This document shows, piece by piece, positions 36,885-49,222 of a stretch of DNA of 64,000 nt. Numbering within the stretch: the first letter of the stretch is position 1; the number at the start of each line of letters is the position of its first letter. The stretch covers positions 530,038 to 594,037 of the forward strand of contig VXBM01000428.1 of the NCBI GenBank assembly GCA_013400155.1, read 5' to 3'. The notes under the pieces were generated by a model. The model worked only from the letters and a program-made list of their open reading frames with translations. It was not told the origin of the DNA and ran no database searches. A program made the translations under genes and the position numbers. Source of the stretch: Helopsaltes ochotensis (taxonomy: Eukaryota > Chordata > Aves > Passeriformes > Locustellidae).

Positions 36885-39800
36885 TAAAGATGCAGCTCAT
36901 TGGCACCTAACTTAATAAGGCAGCTTTTGTTCGTCAGTGAAGATTTTTCTCCCAGGAACAGGCAATTAAAGTCAGTGCAATATCTGAGTACAAAAAATTT
37001 ACTGCAAGAATTGGTCATTTTTCTCTCTATGTCCTTGCATCAATTAAAAAGGTTGCTGTAAGTTCAAAAGTTAGTCACTTGATTTCTTCACAAGATGATA
37101 AATTTGTTTAATATAGTGACTTGATGTCAAATAACAAGGGTTATATATTCTCATCAAGTTGAAGGGGTTTGAAGTTGTAATAATTTACAAATAACTTTTC
37201 CAAATTTTCTAGAAATTGTATCAAGATTTATCACTTATAGTTCCAAGCAAAATAGAATTCCTTCCACTGCTGGACATGATTTATTATCCTCAGAGATCTG
37301 CAAATACTGAGGAAAAATCTTAAAAATAAAAAATGTGCTTGTACTTCTTGAGGTTTAAAACCTCAAGAATTACCAGAAGTAGGGTAAAAGCAAAAATAAC
37401 CAATGGAATTTAAAATGTTTTAGTGACTTTCTTTACCCATATTTTCTTTGGTTTTTCTCTCCCACTTTATGTTAATGGTTATTTTTAATTTGTTTATTTC
37501 TTCTTTAAATAAAACAAGGTTTTAGACTCTTTTTATATAAGTGTGTTGTCTTACTGATCTCACCAGGTTTGCAAGAATGCATCATTGGAACCATACTACT
37601 CATTGTATAAAGGAACATTTATAAAAGAGAAATCAACACTATTTCTCTTTTGCCACTCCTGGAAGAAAAAGCTTAAATATCCACCAAAGGCACAGCATAC
37701 CTGAAAGACTTCTTTGTCAGAACACTGACTGTTTCTAGAGCCAAATTCTTAAGAAAAAGAAATTAGCGACTCAACATTGTGCAGAAAGGTAAAAAAAAAA
37801 AAAAAAGTAGAAAAGAAAATGTAAAAAGTAATTTTCAAAGACACAGGTTAAGCAAAGAGCTGACTGTTATTTCTTGCTGTGTCTGTGACTGCCAAGACAG
37901 TTTTTGCCTCTTTTCCTTTTTTGTTAAGATTTCAATCAGCCATTTTTTTTTATTGTATATATCATACACCAATTCTAATAAGCTCCAGATCTCTGACTTG
38001 GCAATAGGTTTCTAAACAAAACAACACAAACAAAAGACAACACAATTGCAAGATGCTCCATAAGTCTGGAATGACTTAGATTCTGCTACTCTACTCCTGT
38101 CTGGAGAGCAAGCTCTGTTTTCTACTCTGAACTTTTCATAATCAGCAAACCCTGCCCAAACACTTCTTTAAGATGTACTTTTACATTAGCTGCTCTCTGC
38201 AACAGATTCTAACAACGTTTCTGCAGGACGATGGTCAAAGGCTTTGACTGAGGCCAGCTTGCATTTAGTTTTAATGATATAGAAAATCAGCATATCGTTG
38301 ATAAATCCCTTCTGTGTTAATACTGAGAACAGAAGAGTTTTGGAGAGTGTTTAAACTACTGCTAAAAGGTAAAAAAACAGCCAGGATTGAAACGAACCAT
38401 CAGGACAAAAAGAAAGACCTGGACTTTTTTTTTTTTGTATTCAACCATAAAGGTTCTTTCTTTCTGCCACCGTACATTACAGCTTACAGCCATCTCAGGG
38501 CTGGTTTGTTTTTTTTTTTTTACTCTTGTAGCTCTCTCTACTTGTGTTATAACACACAAAGACAGATTGATTAATGGATTAATCTTATGAGACACTGAGT
38601 TTGCTACTGAAGATGTTGGGAGGTGGACGCAGCTTTTCTAGTGTTTATCAATACGAGCTGAGGGAGGACATTAGATACTAAATACCTGTGGAAAAATCAG
38701 GGTTACGGGCATGTCAGTAAAGATATGGAGAATATTCAGTATTTGATCCTAAAATCGTATTATGAAAGTTCTTGTAGCAAAAAACCAGTGGTAATATAGG
38801 GCTTGTTTTTCCTTGCCCTTTTTTTAGTTTCCTTTTCTATAGCGCATCGGTGCCACTAAGAAGCTCAAAGCAGCCTAGCAACGGTTAGTACACAATGTAT
38901 GTGTGGCAGAAGCAACACATTCCAGTTGTTATGATTTCTGGGTTATGGCCATGAGAAAGAAAACTGCTGGCCATGCCCAGATCACTGCTGAGTGAGTATG
39001 AAGTGGTGATTCACAGCTCCGTATGTCAAAAGAGCCAGAATAACCTCTGCAGTCTTGTCAGCTGCTTTATTAGAAGGTAAAAAATTCCATATCAGCACCT
39101 TTTCCTTGCCCTTAATCACCCTACCATTATCTTCTACTAAAGAGGCAGCACAGTAATTCAAGCAAACTTTTACACTTTAGCATAAATTTGCATATGATGA
39201 ATTAGAAATTGTAAAGATTAAGGATTAGCTTTGACTGAAGCTATGGTAGCACTTCCCCGGTAAAGCTGCAGATACCGTGAAGCACAGCATTCCTTCAGGA
39301 CAGAAGAAGCCCTTGGATGGGCTTTGGAAGTGCAGAGATATTCAGAGTTTCTGAGCACATCCCTAACTAGCAGAACTCTAAAGAGCAGTGGGGAAAAGTC
39401 CCTGCCTCTCTTCCAAAGAAGATTTTCAGTTTGGCAGCCTGCTCAGAGGAAGACACAACAGTGTGAAGTAGCTGGAGGGGGATGTGAGCAGAGAGGCAGG
39501 AAGACCCCATCTTTCAGTCACCACACGATGTAGGTGCAATTCCTCAGGTGCCTGAGAACGTCTTCACTTGGTCCTCTGAAAGTGCCCAGATGAGCCCTTC
39601 TTCCTACACCTTGATGAGGTTAAGGTGACTTAACAAGTTAGCTTTTGTTCTTCCTCTGCTGGAGAATCATCACGGGATGCCTCTTACCACCCCAACCTTA
39701 TTAGTTATCTGGATAGGGTGAGGCAAAAAAGGCAATTAGAGAGAGAAAGAAGGTACTTCCATTGCACTGCCCCAGACTTGTTTGCAGGATTAGTACTGAG

Positions 39801-41554
39801 TAACAACCTAAGAAAAGCACATAGAAGAAGAATATAGACATATGAAGAATAAATTAAAGAATAGTCTCCCAAGAGAGATTTGATTCAAATTCCTTGTGCA
39901 ATAGCATATAAATATAATGAGATTAAATACTTACAGTAGTAAGGATCAAATGTCAAGGTTTATAACACATTTTTGGCAGAGGAATGTGAAACCAAATCAA
40001 TGCCTGGTGGCCTACAGATGCCTAGGATGATGGTCCTATCTCCCAGTGAAATAAGTCAGAAACTTCTGAAAATCTAGTAGTAGCTCTGTGCTTCTACATA
40101 GCATCTGAAAATCTCTCAGCTAAAGCATCAATCAGAAACCACAAGACAGCAGACAACAAATGATTACAGTTCTCACTACAGTTTCTATTTCATACAGGAA
40201 AAAGAAAAAAAATATGAAATATGAAAAATAAAACATTACCATTTTAAGAGTTTTTAATCAAAGAATTTCACATCTGTGTTTCAGAAAAAAAAAAAAAAGA
40301 TGTGTTATAGCCCCAAAAACAAATAAAATACAAAATGTAAATACAAAAGCATTGAAGTACTTTCATTATTTTTACAAGTCTGTTTAGGATTCATTAAACT
40401 TAGCTAACTTGACAAAGTTCAACAGAAACTTATTGTGACCCTAATTATTATTAGAAAAAAACCATGACCCTTTTTTTTTGTTATGAGTGGCAAATATCAA
40501 CATAGATGTCACCAGTCTTTCCTGTCTGTGTCATGGCCAGTCTCCCCACATTTACCGGATACACTGTTTGATGCTGGGCTCAGTCATTTACCCTTCAAAA
40601 TTCCCAGCCCCAAATAAAAGCACGCCATTTGCATCATAAGATCAGTGACTCATGCCATAACATCAGGCTTCCTCTTTATCTGGACTTTGAACAAGTGGCT
40701 TGACCCAAGATGTAAAAACTGTTGCAAAGGAAAAAATCCAGCCATTTCCCTTAAGCATAAGGAGAGCTGGTAATAACAGACGTCATCTTAAGTGGGTTAA
40801 CAGGGTCACAGAACCATTTACATTTTGTTTGGTGAGTGAGTTTTTGAAGTTCTGTGTAGCTTTTTAAGAAATGCAATTATTGTATTAGGAAAAGAGAATA
40901 CAAAATCCCATCAGCATTTACACAAACAATAGGTCTGTTAGCTAAGGGAGTTCAAAAACCTCAGTCCTTTATGCTGGAAACTGAATTCCTGACTACAGAA
41001 GAATTTGCTGTCAAAAGCACAGGAAGCAAGCAATTTAGAATATGTTGCGACGTAACAACCAATACTCTTTTTAACCTGCGTAGACACCAGTGCTTCAGAT
41101 ATTCAAACTGATTTTTAATTACTATTTTTACATGGAAATTTAATTTTATTTTAACTTGCGAAGGTTGTCATTAACGCCACATCAAATACCCCAGCTATTT
41201 CTCCCGCTCCTGTCCCCAGACTTAGGTAATGCCCTGCATGTTTTATCTGTGCTCTTCAGCATATCCATAAATATTCAGCAGACAAATTTCTCTTGTTCTG
41301 TTACCATGATGATTTTCCTTTGCTTACACCTGCACAATCCCATTACCCTCATAGCACACCCTCAGACACAGCTGTGCAATGTTACTGAGGATAACGACCA
41401 TGGCATGCCAACTTAAAAAAAACCCCATTTGTGAAAAGGCAGAAATGTACATCACACTCCTTTGGAAAACAAAAGGAAACCCAAAACAAACTGAAATTAT
41501 CATCTCAAAGAGATAAGAACACAAAAATCTAATTTCAATGAAAGATAATTATAG
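36885..41554. other. AT-rich non-coding block
   Basis: No gene or clear repeat family recognised. It holds a 25-nt palindrome (37345-37369), T- and A-runs (37791-37806, 38427-38436, 38512-38521) and an octamer-like ATTTGCAT at 40627-40634. Open frames are short and without splice context. Confidence 0.5.
37345..37369. repeat. 25-nt palindrome
   Basis: Two 12-bp arms (TTCTTGAGGTTT and its exact reverse complement) flank a single central A. Purely a sequence observation; function unknown. Confidence 0.95.
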
Positions 41555-41956
41555 GGCTGGACCACCACTTCCATGAAGACAGGCTGAGAGAGTTGAGCTT
41601 GTTCAGCCTGGAGGAGGCTACAGGGAAACCTTGGAGCATCTTCCAGTACCTAAAGGGGGCTACAAGAGAGCTGGAGAGGGATTTTTTACAAGGGCATGTA
41701 GGACACGACAAGGGAGAATGGCTTGGAACTGCAAGAGAGCAGGTTCAGATTAGATCTAAGGAAGAAATTCTTCACTGTGACAGTGGAAAGACACTTGAAC
41801 AGGTCACCCAGAGAAGTTGTGGATGCCCCATAGGCCAGGTTATAAGGGACTTTAATCAGACTTATCTAGTGGCAGCTGTCCCTGCTCATTGCAGAGGTTT
41901 GGAACTAGATCTTTAAAGACCTTTCTAACCCAACCGTTGTATGAAGACATGATTCT
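41555..41956 (+). mobile_element. CR1 LINE, 3' end fragment, sense
   Basis: The order 'GAAGACAGGCTGAGAGAGTT', 'TTGTTCAGCCTGGAG', 'GATCTAAGGAAGAAATTCTT', 'CACCCAGAGAAGTTGTGGAT', 'CCTTTCTAACCCAACC' is that of the CR1 3' untranslated region. About 400 bp are kept. A 107-codon open frame across it is an artefact of the repeat. Confidence 0.95.
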
Positions 41957-44900
41957 AGGAATGTCATGTATTATATAGTTTATTCATACCAACCCAATGC
42001 ATTCAAACTATCCTCAGAACCATAAAATGCTGCAGAAGGATAGAATCAAGAGTTAAATTTTTGCTCTCTATAAAGTAGAAATAAGGACAGGTTACAGGTT
42101 CCCTTCTGGAATAGAAGGGAGACTTAGTGAAAATTAAATCCTTAGCAAAGTAAAATAGGAACTACTAATAAACTTTAAGCTTTAAGTTATTGTTGTGATT
42201 TGTCATAGTGAACCAAATACAACCTCCAAGCAGAAATCGGCTTTTAGCAATTGACAAACACCTTGTTGCCAAGCATTTCGAAGAATTCACATGCAAATTT
42301 GAAGAATTCACATTTATCACACAAGGTGTGTGATAAAACATCTTGAAATATTTTTGCATCTCTACCAGACAGATAGGAATTGAGTATGTAGAACTATAAT
42401 TTTTCCCCCTAAGAGCTGCCTGGTACAGAGAACTGTCTTTGTTAACAGAAAAATTCCAGCTTAAAACTTAAACCTGTATCGATGCTTGCTGCCAACACGC
42501 AAAAGTGAGAAATGCAAGAGTTAGACACAGCAGTGAAGTAAGGGGGCATTGTAAAACTACATTGTTTTGTTCACCCCCAGCATTCCCAGCACTGGAGCTC
42601 AGACTGCCATGGAAACCTGTGGGAAAGCTGCTGGTCTGCTCTCACAGCCGTAGGACAGATCCCCTTCCCCTGCACCATCAGAAACTCACATACATTTCTC
42701 TGTCTTTGATGCAATTATTAGGCCTGTACGTGGGCTTGCTGAGAAATTTTGGCCTGAGAGATCTTAGATCTTATTTTGGTAGTCACAAAGTTCCAGAGGT
42801 GGCTTGTTCAGAAGGGTACTTTTTAAAATTAACTGTGGCTATCTCCTAATATTTTATCATGGAAACCCTAATGTTTTATCCAGAAGATCTTTTTAAAATA
42901 TTCAGATGTTATGTGAAATATTTCAGTTTCCATAGTAAGATCTCAAAGGCTCTAAAAATCATACCCAGACTTTATTAGGAGTAAACGGATATCATTCCAC
43001 TGAACTTGCAGACTGTACTGCTTAAAGTCAAGAGACTCGGAGCTGCCAGTACAGGAGATACAGCCCATCGTCTGGAAATCTTATACATCCTCTCATCGGC
43101 ATGTAGAAAAAAATCTGCCATTACATGGCAAGGGAAGTGATTTAATTCTTTTTCCCATACAATTTTGAGAAAGTTCAATAAATGACCTTTATTTTGATGT
43201 GAGGATTCCTACTTCTTTATAATAGATCTTTGTTCTGTCATTCCCTTGCCAAAAGCTCATACAGCTTATGAGTTGTATGAAAAAAAGTCATAATTCTTTT
43301 ATACTCAAAATATACGGTGTCTATTATCACAGCCTGTGCTTCTAAGCCATTCAGTGGAACCTGTTTATCTGTCTATATATTAGATATATGAGAAAAAAAA
43401 AAAATCACTGCATGTTTTGATCCCTTATACAAAGTCAGTGCATTACACTTAATAGTTATCTAGGAGATCTCAGTTCTGTAGTTGTGCCATCATTCTCAGG
43501 ATTTCTGTTGTGTTGGAATACAGCCATGTACAGGGCATGAAACATTAATTCTTCTAACTTAGCATACTAATTTTCTGGGAGGAGGTTCGAAAAATATTTT
43601 ATCCATACCAAACCAGAAGAAAAATGTAGGCATCACTATACACAGTACTTTCAATTAGTTGGACTTTGCCCAGGACCATAGGCTAACTTCTCTGTTCCTG
43701 CTAATCACAAATTTGGCTAAGTGCTAAGCCCTGCAATTTTGCAAGTCTTCAGATGTTTCAGAACTGTTTTCACTGTTCAAGATCAGACCTTAAATAAATT
43801 ATGGGGTACTTAATAATAGCACATGCTCAACTTTGTGTCTCATCCAGCTTTATGGATTATCACCAAACTACCAGAAGAGAGTAAGATCAATTTAATTACT
43901 AAGTTCGGAGAAGACTTACTTATTAATCCTCATTTTCAGAGCTTCCATATGCCTGCTTGCTTTATGAGTCAATCTCCCCAGGCATGTCATGCTAGGCTTC
44001 TATAAGTAAATGAGTCCTCTTAAGATAACAAAATGAAATGCAAGAAAAGTGATCCCTTTCCATATGGAAAACTTTCTGGTCACACAAGTCAAGACACAAG
44101 ATTTTATCCCCACTTTACACCTCCTCTTTTTCTCTGAATTCCAGGTAACTAGGAAATCCATATTTTTTCATGGCAGCACCACTGCAGGGATGTACTTCTA
44201 ACACGTACCTTTTGTGGTAGTTTTCATCACATTTAAAATCAGCCACACTGCTCTGAGAGTCCATCTAGCCCAGTAATGTTTTCAGAAATGTCCACCTGTG
44301 GAAATGTCAGGAAAAAGAGAATAAGACCAAGCTGCTATGATATGACACCCAAAATATTCTGTTTGCCTCAATCTACTTTAGATTTTTTTATATGTATTCC
44401 TTCAATCTATCTGTTAATCCATAAAAATGTTTTGCAAACAAAGCATCTTTTGGCAAAGAACTACAGAATCATAAAACCTGTTGCATGGAGAATCGCTGCT
44501 TTTTGTTTGTTTTGAAATTCTCTACTCTGACTTGGAAATAGAGGGGGACCATCTGATGGAGCTTGTACTGGAAAAAACACAAATAGATCCCTATCTGCCT
44601 TCTCTATGGTGTTAATTATTTTTCTGATCTTTATCATACTCATAAACTTTTTCTTCTGTAGGTTGAGGAGGTGCAACCTGCTCAGCTATTGCTTTTGTGA
44701 AAGTTGTTTTACATCTCCATTCAACGTTATTTCCCCTTGTTCTTTTTTTTTTGAGACAGTAAGGTAAACACATTATGAAACAAGGAATCATGCACTAATT
44801 TATTAATGATTTCTTATTTTCTCTATTTATTTTCCTCAAAATTCTTCATAATTTATTTCCTTCTCAACCACTGACAGACTGTGACCTCTTGTTTCCACAG

Positions 44901-45057
44901 AAATTTTATCAGTGAGGTTAAAAGAATTATCAAAGTAGTTCAGTGTATTTTAAACCTGTGAGACTACTAAAAATCACAATATGCTAAGCTGTCCTAGTAA
45001 TAACTGTATGACTTTATAACAGAGATTTCATTGCTGAATTTTTCTATTGTGTTTCAG
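41957..45057. other. Non-coding block with a short hairpin
   Basis: No supported gene. A 34-nt segment at 43847-43880 (acceptor TCATCCAG, donor GTAAGA) could precede the candidate exon at 45058 in phase but is too short to judge. A relic of the 'CCATCTAGCCCAGTA' type lies near 44260-44276, and a hairpin at 42313-42337. Confidence 0.45.
42313..42337. repeat. Perfect hairpin, 11-bp stem and 3-nt loop
   Basis: TTTATCACACA and its reverse complement enclose AGG. Just upstream a 13-bp direct repeat (GAAGAATTCACAT) occurs at 42280 and 42301. Without downstream signals I do not call a terminator or an RNA gene. Confidence 0.9.
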
Positions 45058-45199
45058 AGATGGGAGAGAGACATTCAGATGACAAAGGAGTTATCACCTA
45101 CAGCAGCTTGGGTACTGGAGTTCTCATACCTGGCTATATTCAGGTGTGGCCCTATGAAGAGGATAAGGTAGCATTAGACTTCCCAGTAAATAATGTCCG
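45058..45199 (+). CDS. Candidate coding exon 1 of an unrecognised plus-strand gene
   Basis: The acceptor is strong (a T-rich tract ending in GTGTTTCAG at 45057) and the donor after 45199 is CCG|GTAAAG. The segment enters with two nucleotides, holds 46 open codons starting with ATG, and leaves two nucleotides. The peptide has no low complexity; its middle (LGTGVLIPGYIQVWPYEED) reads like beta-strand sequence, but I cannot match it to a family. The ATG could be an initiator or internal. Its exit phase fits the candidate exon at 47440. Support is splice context plus phase only. Confidence 0.25.
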
Positions 45200-45680
45200 G
45201 TAAAGGATATTTTTCTATGACATATTTGTACAGTTATATGGCATTCCCATTTACAACTGCCCTGGCCATATTTTCTAAGAAAAATACCAAGAACTGACTT
45301 GTACCTCTTTGCCTCAAGACATATGAGGAAAACAACATCACTCTCAGCAGTTTGAAATTGTGGAATGTTCATTGTCTGTTGAAACAAAAGCTCAACCAAA
45401 AACTGGGAGAGAGGCTGAGTAACTCAATCTAAAAGTCTCCATGATGACAAGGCAGAAGATGTCTTAATGTGACTAATTTCATGGGTGTTGCAAGACTGTG
45501 CTGGTAGTCACTGGTTCCTGTGTGCTGCAAATACTGTTTTCGTTTTTAGCTGAAAATGTACTTTTTACAGAAATTTTCTATACCTGAATTCAGAATTCCA
45601 TTGAACCAAACTGTAACCACAGTGCCAGAATCTCCCATTTTATGCTCATATATCTTTTTCCTAGAAAATGAAGGCATACA

Positions 45681-46030
45681 TGTTGCCCTGACTTTTTTGC
45701 AGCCTTTCTGGTATGTTTCTTAGTTCCTAGAGTGGAGTCAGAATTCTCAATGTTGTGCATTGCCTTTGCTTCTTTTTCACACTGGTGTTCTCAATAGATA
45801 AGGTTGTTTGGGACATTTCTTGTCAACATTCGCATGTTTTCTTAGTGAGGAAACCTTTGATGGACTGTCAGTTTGGCCAGTGAGATTGGAGAGGTGGTGA
45901 CACTATCTGCCAATCCCTGGCCTGGATCTAAGAACTATATAATGAAGAACAATAAAGGTCAACCCTCTTTTGCCTTCCTTCCCTTCACCGAGCGTCTCGT
46001 GTCATTCTTGCTGTGCTCGTTAGCGATACA
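45681..46030 (+). mobile_element. Solo LTR-like element, plus strand
   Basis: The 350-bp block starts TGTTG and ends GATACA, with TACA on both outer sides (45677-45680 and 46031-46034) as a possible 4-bp target-site duplication. Near the 3' end are TATATAA (45936-45942) and AATAAA (45951-45956), followed by a CpG-retaining U5-like tail with five CpG in about 40 nt. Retained CpG suggests a fairly young insertion. The flanking repeat is short and partly overlaps ACATACA-type sequence, so the ends are probable, not certain. No internal retroviral genes are present. Confidence 0.5.
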
Positions 46031-47439
46031 TACATTTATGTAATTTCTCAGAAACATTGGTCTTTTCCTTTCTTATATGAATTAGAATTGAGGAGAAAGA
46101 GTAGACACTTGCTCTTGCTGTAAGGGAGAATGGAGATAATTCCTGCACTATATGAATATTTCACCACTCTGCTTTTAGTTCATATTGATATAGCTCATCC
46201 AAAGCTCCAAAAGGAGCTTTTGGCAGGAATTACTGTTCCCATGCACAGGGTGTGCAATGTTATCACTCCTCGTTTGGTTCTATAGGTTTTCTTTGGTTTA
46301 AAAGGAACTGAGGATGGATACTGATCACTTAAAAAGAGATCAGTGACATACTTTCTACTTTTACTGCTAATAGTGTAACTATTATAGTCCATAGTGTAAA
46401 GACTTTTATTCAGGGGCTGAGAATGTAGTCCTGAGAAAATGAAATATGAACAGGCAAAATGTAGACATTTTTCCAAATGAAGAAGTTCAGAGTACTGCAA
46501 AAATAAAATAGCTGCATAAAGCAATTTACATTGGCTCATTAAAGTCAGCATTTAAATTGAGGATGAATGCTTTTACATTACTGTAAGAAAGAGTAGGAAT
46601 GCCAGTTGGATAACTAATTTTAGCTGGAAAACCAGAATAAGGTGTACTTTAAAGAGAAGATCAAAGAGAGAGACTTACAGAAATTGTATGGTGTACTGGC
46701 TACCAGCACAGGAAGTTACCATCAAGGCAACCAAATTCAAAGACACAGTACAATTATTTAAAAACACAAATGGATACAGCATGTTCCTGCTTGGCATTCA
46801 GAGCTGTCTCTAACCCTGTAACTCAGACTGGAAGAGAACCCTTACTAGCAGGAAAAGTAAAGAAAGAAAAACCATAGTGAGTTTTGCAGACGTGAAGTCT
46901 TTATCTTCATTAGTGAATCTTGTCAGCCTAGTAAATTTATTTCAGTGCATAAATGATTGAGCAAACCTTACAGTAAACAAAGAGAAAGTGGGAATAGAAT
47001 CACACAATATTGCAGAAAAAGCAGCTGACTGCTTAAGAGATTTTTTTTTTTTCCTCTGTCACATAAAATGTCAGTGGAAAGGTCTCTTGCATTGAGGAAT
47101 AACTTTTTTTCCACAATAATGTTTAGATCAATATGATCATAGAACAAAAGGCCTGAAGGATTTACCCTGCCAGGCTCCTCCAACCCTCTATAGGACACAG
47201 GCCTAGGATTTTTATTTAATCACTATCACCAGGACCACAATTTTAATCTCACAACATTTTGAAACAAAACCAGATTTTGATTTTGTATAAGCTTTATGAT
47301 TGAGTTGATTACAGATATTACTGATAAACAAACATCAGAGAATGAGTCACACAATCTTCAAGCAATGATACTATACTGATCAGCACATACATGATAATAC
47401 TGATACAGGCTGCATCTTTACCTACTTTTTTTTCTGAAG

Positions 47440-47528
47440 TTACAATGAGCCTTGCGATCCTGGTCCATCAGTCATTCAAGCTGGCACACGTAGCACCAGC
47501 AAAGTTTGTAACAAAAGTCACTTGCCTG
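47440..47528 (+). CDS. Candidate coding exon 2 of an unrecognised plus-strand gene
   Basis: A clear polypyrimidine tract (eight T) ends in CTGAAG before 47440. The donor after 47528 (CCTG|GTTAGA) is weaker than the others. In the phase set by the previous candidate exon the 89 nt give one completing nucleotide, 29 open codons and one nucleotide left over. The peptide is short, with two Cys and several Pro and Gly. A second frame is also open, so the phase agreement carries limited weight. Confidence 0.17.
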
Positions 47529-48829
47529 GTTAGATTGCTGTCAGCAGTATCGTTCATTTGCTGTTTATATCACATCTATTTGCAAACACAGCTGAAAAAG
47601 TCAACCAGGTTTAAAACACCATGTATTCTTGTAATGAAATAAAATAAATAATCATGGTAAGTATTTTTTTCATTTTTAATTGACATGCCCTCAAGGGCTT
47701 TAAAATCTGGCTGGTGCAGTTAAATAACTAAAGGTTTCATCCTTAACAACTCTTTTTCTGCTCTGGGAAGCACTGAAATTTCGTGAGCCCTCACACTGAC
47801 TTCAGGAAGACTGCTGGAGTTATTAATCACTAGTCAAAATTTTATTATGGCATCTGTTGTTAGATAAGGACAGTATCTGCAGGAAGGCCCAAATTTTCTG
47901 CAATGGGTGTATATAAATCGAACACAGAATTGAAGAAAATAAACTGGCCCTTGGTAAACTGGAGCATCTTTAGGATGCCAGTGCTGTAGGTGATGCAGTT
48001 ACTTGTGTGTTTTGGCCAAAGGGAGGCACGCAATTTGTGAAGTTCCAGGAACACACATTATCCTGCCTTATTTCCCTGCTTCAGGATACATATAGCCTCC
48101 TTTTCAATTCCTTATTTTCTCTGCCTTGGAAGAGTTCTTGTACAGTAGGACTTATGAACATTTGGTTTGTTTCCAAAGACTCAAAAAATGCCCCATTCAC
48201 TTCCAAACCTATGTCTCCTCTCAGACAGCAGTGCAGTGCAGTGCTGCCAAATCCAAACTTGTGGGATGGATTCCTTGTTCAACAAAGGTAACCTGAAACT
48301 CTGTAAATTTTGTATAAAGCTAACATCTGCATTTATTCAGTTGAAAATTACATGCACAAAGCTAGCTCCTAGCTGGTGTAAACAAGGACAGCTTCTCTGA
48401 AGTCGCTGAGGATTGCATCCACTTACACAATCTAAACATATGGTATATATTCATCAGTTCACTTCCCTTACACAAAGTTGGCCAGATTGCCAGTGAGGTA
48501 TTCATTCATGGACTACTCATACATACTCTTGTGCTGTGAACAGCAGCTCTCAATTATAGATTCAAACACGTACTTAAAAATTACTCTCAGAAAGTTTAAC
48601 TGTCTGCTGCAGCTGCCTTTTTGTGCAGATTGGGCAACTCTGCTGGCTCTTTCTCTCCTGGTTCATGCCCACTTAGTCTTGGACTAAGAAATCCCCCATT
48701 GCTGTTTGTATATGAAAATCTTGTTTCCCCCTCCCCCACACACTGTCCTAAGCTTTGCTTCATGGACACTAGCCATGATCAGAATTGATCAAAGTTCGAC
48801 ACCTAAATCCTGGCTTAAAGGCAAGAGCA

Positions 48830-49222
48830 AACAGGACTAGAAAACAGGACACACAAAAAGGATCAAAGCGCAGGCTTGACAACATAAAAGGGAGTTGCAA
48901 AGACAGGGGCAGAATATTCTTCAGGAGCACAGTGGAAGGACAAGCGGTGATCAAGGACAGGATGGACCAAAACTGCAATAAGGAAACTCCAATTTAGAGA
49001 AGAGGAAAAAATCTTTGCTACAAGGGTGCCTGTGGGCACCTCTCTGAGCAGGCTGCTCAGGTGACTGAATGTCAGTCCTTGGAGATTTTCAATAGCTGAA
49101 GGGGTAAGGAGCAATGTGATCCTACGCTGAGGCTGGATTTAACTCCAGAGTTAGTCCCGTGTTTAAAGGGGATTGAATGAGATTGAATCCTTGCAAACCT
49201 AAATCATGCTGTGATTCTGCAC
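48830..49222 (+). mobile_element. CR1 LINE, 3' end fragment, sense (diverged subfamily)
   Basis: The block follows the CR1 3' order in diverged form: 'GCAGAATATTCTTCAGGAGC', then 'AGGAAACTCCAATTTAGAGA', 'GTCAGTCCTTGGAGATTTTC', 'GAGTTAGTCCCGTG', 'CAAACCTAAATCATGCTGTG' and a final ATTCTG. It belongs to the CR1 group whose end reads CCTTCCAACCTAAATTATTC rather than CCCAAACCATTC. It lies in the interval between candidate exons 2 and 3. Confidence 0.8.

Noticed and set aside
41593..41916. 107-codon plus-strand open frame
   Set aside because: It lies wholly inside a CR1 3' untranslated fragment.
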